Origin: Flavobacteriaceae bacterium
GTDB lineage: Bacteria > Bacteroidota > Bacteroidia > Flavobacteriales > Flavobacteriaceae
Direction: 5' to 3'
Length of the DNA stretch: 64,000 nt
NCBI GenBank assembly: GCA_027073495.1
Contig: JALSVQ010000192.1
Span: 1 to 64,000, forward strand
Within the stretch, counting starts at the first letter, position 1. The number at the start of each line of letters is the position of its first letter. Below, in pieces: positions 30,642 through 41,063 of the stretch. The notes beneath the pieces were generated by a model. The model had not been told where the DNA came from and did not search any database. It saw only the letters and a program-made list of their open reading frames with translations. The translations under genes and the position numbers were made by a program.

Positions 30642-30832
30642 AATAATTTTGTTTTTTTAATTTTTAACGAAAGTACTTCTTTTTTATTTTATACTTCTAT
30701 TTTTTTAATAAAATAAGTCATTGTTGTCCGATTAAAAATATTTTATATTCTGCCAAGTTAATATACTGTTGGGTTTAAAAGATATTTATTTTTTTTTAAT
30801 AATTATAACGCACATTATCAATCAGTTACTAT

Positions 30833-30880
30833 TAAGTCTTTAGTCTAACATCTAAAAGCGAAGCGGTCTAAAGTCTTTTA
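30833..30880 (+). repeat. 48-bp dispersed element containing gcgaagcggtct
   Basis: Gap-free similarity to 53847-53894. Confidence 0.5.
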
Positions 30881-30966
30881 TCGGACAATAGTAAAAATAA
30901 GTAGAAAGAATAAAATTAAATTTTTGTACTTTTGTGCATCATTTTATAAGCCAAAATAGTTATTGT

Positions 30967-33336
30967 ATGCAGTTTGAAGATTTCAAAAAAGAAGTAATAG
31001 AAGATTATAAATTAGCACGTATTAGTCGTGAAACAAGCCTTTTGGGAAGACGCGAAGTACTGACTGGAAAGGCTAAATTTGGAATTTTTGGAGATGGAAA
31101 AGAAATACCGCAATTGGCTATGGCAAAGGTATTTGAAAATGGTGATTTTCGCTCAGGATATTATCGCGATCAAACCTTTATGCTGGCTATAGGAGCACTT
31201 ACGGTGCAGCAGTTTTTTGCAAGTCTCTATGCCGATGCCGATGCGCTTAGAGAACCTGCTTCTGGAGGAAGACAGATGAATGGACATTTTGCAACGCCAC
31301 TTTTGGACGAAAAGGGTGAGTGGTTAAAGCTTACAACTCAAAAAAATTCAAGTGCCGATATTTCGCCTACTGCAGGGCAAATGGCACGCCTTGTTGGACT
31401 TGCTCAAGCTTCCAAAATCTATCGTAATGAAAATGCATTAAAAAATAAAACAAATTTTTCTATTGATGGCAATGAAATTGCTTGGGGAACAATAGGAAAT
31501 GCAAGTACATCAGAAGGTGTTTTTTTTGAAGCTATTAATGCTGCGGGAGTATTGCAAATTCCTATGGTAATTAGTGTTTGGGACGATGAATACGGTATCT
31601 CGGTGCATGCAAAAGATCAAACAACAAAACAAAATATATCTGAAGTCTTAAAAGGTTTTCAACGTACAGATAAAGCTAATGGTTTTGAGATAATAACGGT
31701 TATGGGTTGGGATTATCCAGCACTTGTTACCGCCTATCAAACAGCTTCAAAAATAGCTCGCGAAGAACATGTTCCTGTGCTTGTTCATGTGAGAGAGCTA
31801 ACGCAACCACAAGGGCATTCCACTTCAGGCTCGCACGAACGCTACAAAAGTAAAGAGCGTTTGGCTTGGGAACAAGAATACGACTGTATTTTGAAAATGC
31901 GAAATTGGATGCTAGAATCGAATATTGCTACAGGCGAAGCCCTAGACGCGATAGATAAAGAAGCAAAAAAAGAAGTTGCAGCGGCAAAACGTAGTGCTTG
32001 GGATAATTTTATTAATCCAATAGTAGCCATAAAAGATGAAGCACTTCTCTTAATTAATGCACTAGCAGAAACAAGTGAAAATACTGTTTTTATCACAAAA
32101 TATGCTAAAGATTTAGCCGCAGAAAAAATCCCTTCGAAGACATTAATATTGCAAACAGTTCATAAAGTATTACGAAAAGAAAAAAACAATACAGCCGCAA
32201 AAAGTGCTTTGCAAGAATGGTTTTTAGCTTCTAAAGCATCCGAACAACTAAAATACAGTTCGCATTTAATGAGTCATAATAAACCAGCTTCTCAAGTAGA
32301 AAGTGTAGCTCCAGAATATGATGCTGAGGCAGAATTAGTAGATGCACGTATTGTACTTCGTGATAATTTTGATGCACTTTTTAATACGTATCCTGAAGCA
32401 TTAATATTTGGAGAAGATTCAGGTAATATTGGGGATGTCAATCAAGGTTTGGAAGGTTTGCAAGAAAAATACGGCGCTTTGCGAATAGCTGATGTTGGTA
32501 TTCGCGAAAACACCATTATTGGACAAGGTATTGGTATGGCAATGCGTGGTTTAAGACCTATAGCAGAAATCCAATATTTAGACTATTTAATGTATGGTTT
32601 GCAACCACTTTCTGATGATTTAGCGACCTTGCATTGGCGAAGTAACGGAAAACAAAAAGCACCAATGATAGTTCGTACGCGTGGGCATCGTCTGGAAGGT
32701 GTTTGGCATTCAGGATCTCCAATGGGTATGATTTTAAACACTTTGCGAGGTATCAATATTTTAGTGCCACGCAATATGACGCAAGCAGCAGGTTTCTATA
32801 ATACAATGATGGAAAGTGACGAGCCTGCTTTGATCATTGAGAGTCTTAATGGTTATCGTTTAAAAGAAAAAAAACCTACTAATTTAGGTGTATTTAAAAC
32901 AGCTGTTGGTAAAGTAGAATTTCTGCAAGAAGGAGCAGATATTACCATAGTTTCTTATGGTTCTACGCTGCGTTTGGTAGAACAAGCTACAAAAATACTG
33001 TTAGAAGAGGGGATAACGTGCTCTATTATTGATGCACAAAGCTTATTGCCTTTTGATTTGAATCACGATATTGTTGCTGATTTAGCAAAAACAAATAGAC
33101 TGCTAATAGTAGATGAAGATGTGCCTGGAGGTGCATCAGCATATATTTTGCAGCAAATAATAGAAGAACAAAACGGGTATGTACATTTAGATAGTAAACC
33201 AAAAACACTAACAGCAAAAGCACACCGGCCTGCTTATGGTACCGATGGTGATTATTTCTCAAAACCATCTGCAGAAACTATTTATGATGCTGTTCTTGAA
33301 ATAATAAAAGAAGCAGAACCAAATCGTTTTGCATAA
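30967..33336 (+). CDS. Fused alpha/beta 2-oxoacid dehydrogenase E1 component (thiamine diphosphate-dependent)
   Basis: SGGRQMNGHFATPLL...WGTIGNASTSEGVFFEAINAAGVL...; beta half FGEDSGNIGDVNQGLEGLQEKYG...RIADVGIRENTIIGQGIGMAMRGLRPIAEIQYLDY. Start trimmed to MQFEDFKKE. Confidence 0.9.
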   Translation: MQFEDFKKEVIEDYKLARISRETSLLGRREVLTGKAKFGIFGDGKEIPQLAMAKVFENGDFRSGYYRDQTFMLAIGALTVQQFFASLYADADALREPASGGRQMNGHFATPLLDEKGEWLKLTTQKNSSADISPTAGQMARLVGLAQASKIYRNENALKNKTNFSIDGNEIAWGTIGNASTSEGVFFEAINAAGVLQIPMVISVWDDEYGISVHAKDQTTKQNISEVLKGFQRTDKANGFEIITVMGWDYPALVTAYQTASKIAREEHVPVLVHVRELTQPQGHSTSGSHERYKSKERLAWEQEYDCILKMRNWMLESNIATGEALDAIDKEAKKEVAAAKRSAWDNFINPIVAIKDEALLLINALAETSENTVFITKYAKDLAAEKIPSKTLILQTVHKVLRKEKNNTAAKSALQEWFLASKASEQLKYSSHLMSHNKPASQVESVAPEYDAEAELVDARIVLRDNFDALFNTYPEALIFGEDSGNIGDVNQGLEGLQEKYGALRIADVGIRENTIIGQGIGMAMRGLRPIAEIQYLDYLMYGLQPLSDDLATLHWRSNGKQKAPMIVRTRGHRLEGVWHSGSPMGMILNTLRGINILVPRNMTQAAGFYNTMMESDEPALIIESLNGYRLKEKKPTNLGVFKTAVGKVEFLQEGADITIVSYGSTLRLVEQATKILLEEGITCSIIDAQSLLPFDLNHDIVADLAKTNRLLIVDEDVPGGASAYILQQIIEEQNGYVHLDSKPKTLTAKAHRPAYGTDGDYFSKPSAETIYDAVLEIIKEAEPNRFA

Positions 33337-33406
33337 TCCATAATAATGCCAAAAAACTTTTAGTATATTTGGCAAATAAAAAAATAAAAGATAAAATAAA
33401 TAGGAA

Positions 33407-34120
33407 ATGGGAAGAGCATTTGAATTTAGAAAAGCACGAAAAATGAAACGTTGGTCAGCAATGGCAAAAACCTTTACTAGAATTGGTAAAGATATTGTTA
33501 TGGCAGTAAAAGAAGGAGGTCCCAATCCAGATACCAACTCGCGTTTGCGTGCAGTTATACAAAATGCGAAGGCAGCAAACATGCCCAAAGATAATGTAGA
33601 GCGTGCTATAAAAAAAGCATCTGATAAAGACACTGCGGACTACAAAGAAGTGTTATTTGAAGGCTACGCTCCGCATGGTATTGCTGTAGTTGTAGAAACG
33701 GCAACAGACAATAATAATAGAACAGTAGCTAATGTACGCGCAGTTTTTAATAAATGTAATGGTACTTTTGGAACATCAGGTTCGGTAATTTTTATGTTTG
33801 ATCATACATGTAATTTTAGAATTCCGCTTAATGAAGAATTAGATTTGGAAGAGTTAGAATTAGAACTTATCGATTTTGAAGTAGAAGAAATATTTAATGA
33901 TGAAGATGGGATTGTTATCTATGCTCCTTTTGAGCAATTTGGAAATATTCAAAAATATCTCGAAGCGCATAATCTTGAAATATTATCATCTGGATTTGAA
34001 CGTATCCCTACGAGTACAAAAAAACTAAGCGAAGCCGATCAAGCAGATGTAGAAAAACTATTAGAACGTCTTGAAGAAGATGATGATGTACAGAATGTAT
34101 ATCACAGTATGGAGCTTTAA
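33407..34120 (+). CDS. YebC/PmpR family DNA-binding regulatory protein
   Basis: MGRAFEFRKARKMKRWSAMAKTFTRIGKDIVMAVKEGG...NMPKDNVERAIKKAS. Confidence 0.93.
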   Translation: MGRAFEFRKARKMKRWSAMAKTFTRIGKDIVMAVKEGGPNPDTNSRLRAVIQNAKAANMPKDNVERAIKKASDKDTADYKEVLFEGYAPHGIAVVVETATDNNNRTVANVRAVFNKCNGTFGTSGSVIFMFDHTCNFRIPLNEELDLEELELELIDFEVEEIFNDEDGIVIYAPFEQFGNIQKYLEAHNLEILSSGFERIPTSTKKLSEADQADVEKLLERLEEDDDVQNVYHSMEL

Positions 34121-34140
34121 ATATTGTGCTATAATATAAA

Positions 34141-34177
34141 AAAAGAGCAAGTTCATATTGAACTTGCTCTTTTTTTG
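34141..34177. terminator. Intrinsic terminator downstream of yebC-like gene
   Basis: gagcaagttca-tat-tgaacttgctc flanked by A and T tracts. Confidence 0.85.
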
Positions 34178-34231
34178 CTTTATTGTATAAAAAAATGCAA
34201 CGTACTAAATTGCAGTTGCATTAAAAAATTG

Positions 34232-34305
34232 TGATCGCGATAGGATTCGAACCTATGACCGTCTGCTTAGAAGGCAGATGCTCTATCCAGCTGAGCTACG
34301 CGACC
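34232..34305 (-). tRNA. tRNA-Arg (anticodon TCT)
   Basis: Minus strand ggtcgcgtagctcagctggatagagcatctgccTTCTAAgcagacggtcataggttcgaatcctatcgcgatca. Confidence 0.93.
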
Positions 34306-34349
34306 CTAAAGTATTATATTAAATAAAACTTTAAAATTATGAAAAATAG

Positions 34350-34424
34350 TCGGGGTGGCAGGATTCGAACCTGCGACCTCCTCGTCCCAAACGAGGCGCG
34401 ATGACCGGGCTACGCTACACCCCG
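34350..34424 (-). tRNA. tRNA-Pro (anticodon TGG)
   Basis: Minus strand cggggtgtagcgtagcccggtcatcgcgcctcgtTTGGGAcgagg...ggttcgaatcctgccaccccga. Confidence 0.92.
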
Positions 34425-34434
34425 AATAAAAAAG

Positions 34435-34518
34435 CGGAGAGACAGGGACTCGAACCCTGGCAACGCTTACACGTTGACAGATTAGCAATCTGCTCCATTA
34501 CCACTCTGGCACCTCTCC
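34435..34518 (-). tRNA. tRNA-Ser (anticodon GCT)
   Basis: Minus strand ggagaggtgccagagtggtaatggagcagattGCTaatctg...variable arm...ggttcgagtccctgtctctccg. Confidence 0.92.
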
Positions 34519-34611
34519 AATGTTTTATTCTAAAAGAACTATCCCATTTTTCTCAAACGGGTTGCAAATATAAATAATTCTTATCATAAAAAAAGGATTA
34601 TTTGTATTTTT

Positions 34612-36642
34612 TTAATCAGGATATTCAATTCTTAAATGATAAATATTATTGAGTTTCTTTTTTAAGACCTCTTTGATACTTTCAATCTCTTTGAATGTCA
34701 CATTAGCATTGAGAAACTGCCCATTTGCCATTTGTAAGTCAATTATTTTTTCTACAAAGGCTGCAATTGAATTGGAAGTCGGTTCTTTTAAACTTTTTGA
34801 AGCTGCCTCGACTGAATCACACATCATCAAGATGGCTGTTTCTTTAGAAAAAGGTTTAGGACCTGGATATTGAAAATCTGCTACTGCTACATTTTCTTCT
34901 CCCAATAACTCACATTCTTTTTTATAAAAATAATAAACCGAAGTTGTACCGTGATGTGTACGTATAAAATCTATTATTCTGTCAGGTAGATTGTGGCTTT
35001 TAGCCAATTGAATACCGTCAATAACATGATTTATGATGATTCGTGCACTTTCTTTTGGAGTCAGTTCATTATGTTTATTAACTCCTGTCATCTGGTTTTC
35101 TGTAAAAAATGTAGGTTGTTGTATCTTGCCAATATCATGGTACAATGCGCCAACACGTGTAAGCATAGCATTTGCGCCAATTTCATTAGCTACTGCTTCT
35201 GCTAGATTGGCTACTTGAAGCGAATGGTGAAATGTTCCAGGCGCTTTGTCTGCTAATGTTTTTAGTAAAGGAGAGCTGGTGTTAGATAGCTCCAATAGTG
35301 AAATATCAGAAACAAGTCCAAAACTCTTTTCATATACATATATCAATAGTTGAGAAAGTAACCATACCAAAATTCCATTTCCTAAAAGATAACCTAAATG
35401 GGTAAATTTTATTTGTGAGATATCACCATTTTGTATTAGCCTAAAAGCGGTATACGAAATGAGGTAAACCAATGCAATTTGACCTACAGATATAAAAAGA
35501 TTGGCACGCTTGTATAATTCGGATACCGTAAGAATGGTTATCATCCCTGCAATGAGCTGTAAAAAAATAAACTCAAAAGGGTTGGGCACAATAAAGCCTA
35601 ATATAAGTACAGTAATTACATGTGTAAATAAACCTAATCGTGCATCAAAAAAGGCTTTTATAATAATAGGTACTATCGCCAGTGGAGCGAGGTAAACCAA
35701 GTTAACATCCAATTGAACAAAATAAGAGGTTAATGCTACTATAAAGATAATATTGAAAAACAGAAAGAACATCTGTGTATTATCTTTGAAAATATCTAAT
35801 CGGTATTTGCGTACAAACAGTAACAACATAAGTAAAGCCAAACCAACTAATATGATGTAGCCAGCCATAATCCAATAGCGTTTGCTGCTTCCCCAATTAC
35901 GCGATTGGTAGTTTTTTTTAATACTTTGTAGCAAACTATACTTATCACCAGATTGTAATTGCCCTTTTTGAATGATAAGTGTTCCTTTGTTAATTAATGC
36001 TTTTGCGTAAGCTATTTGTTTTATAGCATCGTTTTTAGCAATCTGATTGAGACTTTTATCGTTTTTTAAATTGGGTTTTAATAGCTTGAGAAGCAATGAT
36101 TCTATAGGAGTAACAGCTTTATTATGCACAAATTTCAGTACTTTTTTTGCATCAAAAAGATTGTCTTTCTTTTTGCCTTTTGCAAGCAAACTATCTCGTA
36201 TTGTTATTGTTGCTGCCTTTGTTTTGCTGTCTAAAAATCCGATTTTGTAAATGCTATTTATGATAGCTAAACCGTTTTTTCGTAAAGAATCTTTTGTTGC
36301 CTTGTCAAAGTTGTATTCTGAAATAGCGCTGTCAAAATGACTTAAAAACTGCGTGTTTGCTTTTTCTGCTACAGTTTTGTCTAAAACATAAATTGGAGGA
36401 ATGGCATTGAGAATTTCTTTTTTTTCTAGAGCTATTTCTTCAGGCGTTTTTTCAAGTGTAAAATCAAACGGCGCATAATAATTGTTGTATAACCACGGTT
36501 TCCCTTGCTGAATGTCATAAGTAAATTTACTGCCTTTTGGGAACAGATTAACCAAAACGGCTACTGCAGTAATATAAAGTAAAAAGCGGTATATAAACGC
36601 GTGGTTCTTAAATAGTTTGTTTATTAAATCTTTCAAAGTCAA
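34612..36642 (-). CDS. 7TM-HD (PgpH-like) HDIG phosphohydrolase
   Basis: Extracellular N-domain, multiple TM helices, HHSLQVANLAEAVANEIGANAMLTRVGALYHDIGK. Confidence 0.9.
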   Translation of the reverse strand: MTLKDLINKLFKNHAFIYRFLLYITAVAVLVNLFPKGSKFTYDIQQGKPWLYNNYYAPFDFTLEKTPEEIALEKKEILNAIPPIYVLDKTVAEKANTQFLSHFDSAISEYNFDKATKDSLRKNGLAIINSIYKIGFLDSKTKAATITIRDSLLAKGKKKDNLFDAKKVLKFVHNKAVTPIESLLLKLLKPNLKNDKSLNQIAKNDAIKQIAYAKALINKGTLIIQKGQLQSGDKYSLLQSIKKNYQSRNWGSSKRYWIMAGYIILVGLALLMLLLFVRKYRLDIFKDNTQMFFLFFNIIFIVALTSYFVQLDVNLVYLAPLAIVPIIIKAFFDARLGLFTHVITVLILGFIVPNPFEFIFLQLIAGMITILTVSELYKRANLFISVGQIALVYLISYTAFRLIQNGDISQIKFTHLGYLLGNGILVWLLSQLLIYVYEKSFGLVSDISLLELSNTSSPLLKTLADKAPGTFHHSLQVANLAEAVANEIGANAMLTRVGALYHDIGKIQQPTFFTENQMTGVNKHNELTPKESARIIINHVIDGIQLAKSHNLPDRIIDFIRTHHGTTSVYYFYKKECELLGEENVAVADFQYPGPKPFSKETAILMMCDSVEAASKSLKEPTSNSIAAFVEKIIDLQMANGQFLNANVTFKEIESIKEVLKKKLNNIYHLRIEYPD

Positions 36643-36770
36643 TATTGTTAAGGCTCAAAAGTATTAAATAATTAGCACAATACCGTATTCTGCTATAAAA
36701 AGTCAGTTATTTTTTCTTTACTTCGAGCTATTTTAATTAAATTCGCATCATAAATTTATAATACAAGATA

Positions 36771-37955
36771 ATGAATAATAAAGATATCGTAATAGTAGCT
36801 GCTGCAAGAACGCCAATAGGGAGTTTTATGGGTGGCTTATCAAGTGTAGCTGCACCAAAATTGGGAGCGGCAGCAATACAAGGCGCTTTAGAAAAAATCA
36901 ATTTAGATAAAAATACAATTGATGAAGTATTTATGGGAAATGTACTTCAAGCTAATTTGGGGCAAGCACCAGCAAGACAAGCTGCACTTTTTGCAGGATT
37001 ACCAAATAGCATTCCATGTACCACAGTTAATAAAGTATGTTCTTCTGGTATGAAAGCCTTGATGAGTGCAGCACAAACTATAAAATCTGGTGATGGCGAA
37101 ATCGTTATTGCAGGAGGTATGGAAAATATGAGTAGCGTGCCACATTATCTTTCTGGGCGTAAAGGGCAGAAACTTGGCGATATCAAAATGGTTGATGGCT
37201 TAGTAAAAGATGGTTTAGTGAATGTATATGACCAAAATCATATGGGTGTTTGCGCCGATTTATGTGCTACAGAAAAAAACATCTCAAGAGCGCAGCAAGA
37301 TGCCTTTGCGGTAAATTCATACGCACTTTCAGCAAAAGCTTGGGAAGCAGGAAAATTTGATGAAGAAGTAGTGCCTGTTGCTGTACCGCAGCGACGAGGA
37401 GATGATGTTATTGTTTCAAAAGATGAGGAATTTACCAATGTTAAATTAGAGAAAATTCCTTCATTACGTCCTGTATTTACCAAAGAAGGTTCTGTTACAG
37501 CGGCAAATGCCTCTACACTCAATGATGGTGGAGCAGCATTAATATTAATGACTTACGAAAAAGCAACGGCTTTAGGCTTAAAACCTTTGGCAAAGATAGT
37601 GTCTTATGCTGATGCAGCACACGAGCCCGAATGGTTTACGACTGCACCAGATAAAGCAATACGAAAAGCATTAGACAAAGCAAAATTAGCTATTGATGAT
37701 ATGGATTATTTTGAACTTAACGAAGCTTTTGCTGTCGTAGGTTTGGTTAATGTTGACTTATTAGGAATTGATGTTTCAAAAGTAAATGTAAATGGAGGAG
37801 CTGTTTCTTTAGGACATCCACTTGGTGTTTCTGGAGCGCGAATTATTATTACATTAATGAATGTATTAAAACAAAATAATGCCAAATATGGTGCTGCTGG
37901 TATCTGTAATGGTGGCGGTGGAGCAAGTGCAATGATTATTGAAAATTTAACCTAA
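36771..37955 (+). CDS. Acetyl-CoA C-acyltransferase (thiolase)
   Basis: AAARTPIGSFMGGLSS, NKVCSSGMKALM, GGAVSLGHPLGVSGAR, CNGGGGASAMI. Confidence 0.95.
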   Translation: MNNKDIVIVAAARTPIGSFMGGLSSVAAPKLGAAAIQGALEKINLDKNTIDEVFMGNVLQANLGQAPARQAALFAGLPNSIPCTTVNKVCSSGMKALMSAAQTIKSGDGEIVIAGGMENMSSVPHYLSGRKGQKLGDIKMVDGLVKDGLVNVYDQNHMGVCADLCATEKNISRAQQDAFAVNSYALSAKAWEAGKFDEEVVPVAVPQRRGDDVIVSKDEEFTNVKLEKIPSLRPVFTKEGSVTAANASTLNDGGAALILMTYEKATALGLKPLAKIVSYADAAHEPEWFTTAPDKAIRKALDKAKLAIDDMDYFELNEAFAVVGLVNVDLLGIDVSKVNVNGGAVSLGHPLGVSGARIIITLMNVLKQNNAKYGAAGICNGGGGASAMIIENLT

Positions 37956-37959
37956 AATA

Positions 37960-38730
37960 ATGCAGTACGGTATCACGCATTTAAGTATTGTTCCGCTTCG
38001 AAAAGAAGCGTCAGATACAAGTGAAATGGTTTCGCAACTCCTGTTTGGCGATACGTTTGAAATACTCGAAACGACAAAAAAATGGGCATTTATTCGCTTG
38101 AGTTATGATAGCTATGAAGCTTGGATTGATACCAAGCAGTTTCTCGTAATTGAACATGCTAATTTTGAACAGTTAACGGCAGTAAAACCAAAATTAACGG
38201 GAGCATTGACGCAATTTATTCAAGCAGAAAATGAAGATTTAACCGTCTTGCCATTAGGTTGTGAACTCCCTAATTACAAAAATAATACTATTGTAATTAA
38301 TGATACTTCCTACCGCTATGAAGGAGCGCTATTTGACACCAATTTGGGTAAAACAAATATTATAAATACAGCTTTTCTCTATCTTAATGCACCGTATCTT
38401 TGGGGAGGAAAAACACCCTTTGGTATTGATTGTTCAGGCTTTACGCAAATGGTTTATAAACTTAATGGTTTTAAATTGCCACGTGATGCATCGCAACAAG
38501 TCAAACGCGGGCGTGTACTTAGTTTTATAGAAGAAAGTGAACCAGGTGATTTAGCATTTTTTGATAATGAAGAAGGCAATATTACTCATGTTGGTATTAT
38601 TATGAAAAACAATTATATTATTCATGCTTCAGGAAAAGTGCGTATTGATAGGCTTGATCAGTTTGGTATTTTCAATCCAGACACAAAAAAGCACAGCCAT
38701 AAACTACGTGTGATTAAAAGAATTATATAG
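37960..38730 (+). CDS. C40 (NlpC/P60) peptidase with SH3 domain
   Basis: YLWGGKTPFGIDCSGFTQMVYKLNG, PGDLAFFDNEEGNITHVGIIM. Confidence 0.92.
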   Translation: MQYGITHLSIVPLRKEASDTSEMVSQLLFGDTFEILETTKKWAFIRLSYDSYEAWIDTKQFLVIEHANFEQLTAVKPKLTGALTQFIQAENEDLTVLPLGCELPNYKNNTIVINDTSYRYEGALFDTNLGKTNIINTAFLYLNAPYLWGGKTPFGIDCSGFTQMVYKLNGFKLPRDASQQVKRGRVLSFIEESEPGDLAFFDNEEGNITHVGIIMKNNYIIHASGKVRIDRLDQFGIFNPDTKKHSHKLRVIKRII

Positions 38731-38731
38731 T

Positions 38732-39646
38732 TTGAGTCAGAAAATTCTTATTAGTATTTCGGGAGCTACCGCAATAGGGAAAACCGCTTTGAGTATTGCT
38801 TTGGCAAAGGCTTTAAACTGCGAAATTATTTCTTGTGATTCGAGACAGTTTTATAAGGAAATGGCTATTGGAACAGCTGTTCCAAATGAAACGGAGTTAC
38901 TGCAAGCAAAGCATCATTTTATACAACATATTTCTATTTTAGAACCCTATAGTGTAGGTAAATATGAGCAAGATGCATTGGCAAAACTCGATACTCTATT
39001 TTTGACTAATGATTATGTAATTCTTGTTGGTGGAAGCGGGCTTTATGCTAATGCAGTAACTGATGGACTTAATTATTTTCCTGATGTTCCCAAAGAAGTA
39101 CGTGAAACTCTAAATAATGAATTATTAGAAAAAGGTATAGAATCACTACAAAATGAACTTAAAGAAGTTGATTTGGCTAGTTATAACCGTATTGATATAG
39201 CCAACCCACATCGTTTGATACGGGCGCTTGAGGTATATCGTGCCTCAGGAGAGCCGTTTAGTACTTTCTTAAATAAACCAAAGCCACAGCGTCCTTTTAG
39301 AACTATAAAAATAGGTTTGCAAGCAGCACGTCCTTTGCTTTATGAACGCATTAATAAACGTGTGGAAATGATGCTTGATCAAGGCTTATTAGAAGAAGCC
39401 AAGAAATTGTATTCTTTTCGAGATAATAATGCTTTGCAAACCGTTGGTTACCGTGAGTTATTTCGTTATTTTGATGGTGAATTTACATTAGACTTTGCTA
39501 TTGCTGAAATTAAAAAAAATACGCGACGTTTTGCGAAGCGACAAGCAACTTGGTATCGAAAAGATGATGCTATAAAATGGTTTGATTTTCAAACAGGCTA
39601 TGACGAGATTAGGGCTTATATTAAAGCTATTGTAGCTTCTATATAA
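38732..39646 (+). CDS. miaA: tRNA dimethylallyltransferase
   Basis: TTG start; SGATAIGKTALSIALAKAL, CDSRQFYKEMAIGTAVP, RRFAKRQATWYRKDD. Confidence 0.93.
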   Translation: MSQKILISISGATAIGKTALSIALAKALNCEIISCDSRQFYKEMAIGTAVPNETELLQAKHHFIQHISILEPYSVGKYEQDALAKLDTLFLTNDYVILVGGSGLYANAVTDGLNYFPDVPKEVRETLNNELLEKGIESLQNELKEVDLASYNRIDIANPHRLIRALEVYRASGEPFSTFLNKPKPQRPFRTIKIGLQAARPLLYERINKRVEMMLDQGLLEEAKKLYSFRDNNALQTVGYRELFRYFDGEFTLDFAIAEIKKNTRRFAKRQATWYRKDDAIKWFDFQTGYDEIRAYIKAIVASI

Positions 39647-39648
39647 AA

Positions 39649-39675
39649 AAACTCTAATAGAAATTAGAGGTTTTG
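39649..39675 (+). terminator. Likely intrinsic terminator of miaA
   Basis: aaactctaat-agaa-attagaggttt hairpin. Confidence 0.55.
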
Positions 39676-39925
39676 CGGTGCGAATAGTAATTGGTCGATT
39701 CCTATTCTTTACGTCTAAAAACGACACCCCAATTAGTTCTGTGACGTACGTCTTTATGACAAACTAACACTATAATAGTAACAAAAAAGTTTTAAATAAA
39801 TCGTTCTTTGAACTTTTTATGATGAATTACAATGCATTTTATTTATAAATATTATAGAATAGCAAAATTAAATTAGTAAATTTGTAGCATTATAAATAAA
39901 TAAGTACAAATAATACAAAAATAAT

Positions 39926-40864
39926 ATGAGAAAAGTAACCGTAGTTGGTGCTGGTAATGTTGGTGCAACTTGTGCCAATGTTTTGGCCAACAAAGATATT
40001 GTTAATGAAGTAGTTTTATTAGATATTAAACCAAATTATGCAGAAGGGAAAGCATTAGATATTTGGGAGTCTTCTCCAGTAAATATGTTTAATACACGTG
40101 TAGTTGGTTCTACTTCAGACTATAGTAAAACAGCAAACTCTGATGTTGTTGTGATTACCTCTGGAATACCACGTAAACCTGGAATGTCACGTGATGACTT
40201 AATTGCTACAAACGCAAAAATAGTAAAATCTGTAACAGAAGAAGTAGTAAAACATTCTCCAGATGCAGTTATTTTAATTGTTTCAAACCCTTTAGATGTA
40301 ATGACATACGCGGCTTTTCAAGCAGCAAAAAAATCAAGTAGCAAAGTGTTTGGTATGGCTGGTGTTTTGGATACAGCGCGTTACCGTTCTTTTATTGCAC
40401 TAGAATTGGATTGTTCGCCAAAAGACATACAAGCAGTATTAATGGGTGGGCACGGAGATACTATGGTGCCGCTACCACGTTATACTACTGTTGGAGGAAT
40501 ACCTGTAACAGATTTTATATCAGATGAACGTTTAGATGAGATTGTAGCGCGAACTAAAAAAGGTGGAGGAGAAATTGTAAATCTACTCGGAACATCAGCT
40601 TGGTATGCGCCAGGAGCTGCTGCAGCTCAAATGGTTGAAGCTATAGTTAAGGATTCAAAACGTATTTTTCCAATCTGTGCAATGCTGCAAGGTGAGTATG
40701 GAATGAAAGATATTGCGCTTGGTGTACCAGTAAAATTAGGAAAAAACGGTATAGAAGAAGTGATTGAGTTAAAACTAGACGACAAAGAAATGGAAGCTTT
40801 GAAAACATCGGCTTCACATGTGCGTAAAGTAATGGACACTTTAGATGATATGAAATTATTTTAA
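39926..40864 (+). CDS. mdh: Malate dehydrogenase
   Basis: MRKVTVVGAGNVGATCANVLANKD...ITSGIPRKPGMSRDDLI...VLMGGHGDTMVPLPRY. Confidence 0.95.
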   Translation: MRKVTVVGAGNVGATCANVLANKDIVNEVVLLDIKPNYAEGKALDIWESSPVNMFNTRVVGSTSDYSKTANSDVVVITSGIPRKPGMSRDDLIATNAKIVKSVTEEVVKHSPDAVILIVSNPLDVMTYAAFQAAKKSSSKVFGMAGVLDTARYRSFIALELDCSPKDIQAVLMGGHGDTMVPLPRYTTVGGIPVTDFISDERLDEIVARTKKGGGEIVNLLGTSAWYAPGAAAAQMVEAIVKDSKRIFPICAMLQGEYGMKDIALGVPVKLGKNGIEEVIELKLDDKEMEALKTSASHVRKVMDTLDDMKLF

Positions 40865-40888
40865 TAATTTCTATTTTTTTTAATATAT

Positions 40889-40931
40889 AACCGATTTAAG
40901 GTATTTATTACTTTTTAAATCGGTTTTTTTT
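40889..40931 (+). terminator. Intrinsic terminator after mdh
   Basis: aaccgattta...taaatcggtttttttt. Confidence 0.8.
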
Positions 40932-41063
40932 CATAAAAAGACGCATATATAAACAATAGCTGAAAATTTGTTAATAAAAAGAGTGATATTTATTGTTATT
41001 TCTTGGCTGATGTTTTATATTTGCACGTTTTAAAAATTAAGACATAAATTAAATTTATATATA

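Noticed and set aside
30967-33336. Fused alpha/beta 2-oxoacid dehydrogenase E1 as novelty
   Set aside because: Such fusions are known in Bacteroidota; ordinary here.
34232-34518. tRNA cluster as possible integrative-element attachment site
   Set aside because: No integrase, tRNA 3'-end duplication or mobile genes adjacent; flanks are ordinary housekeeping genes.
39690-39790. Unexplained intergenic stretch after miaA containing gacgtacgtc, considered as a small RNA
   Set aside because: No clear promoter-terminator pair or convincing structure from reading alone.
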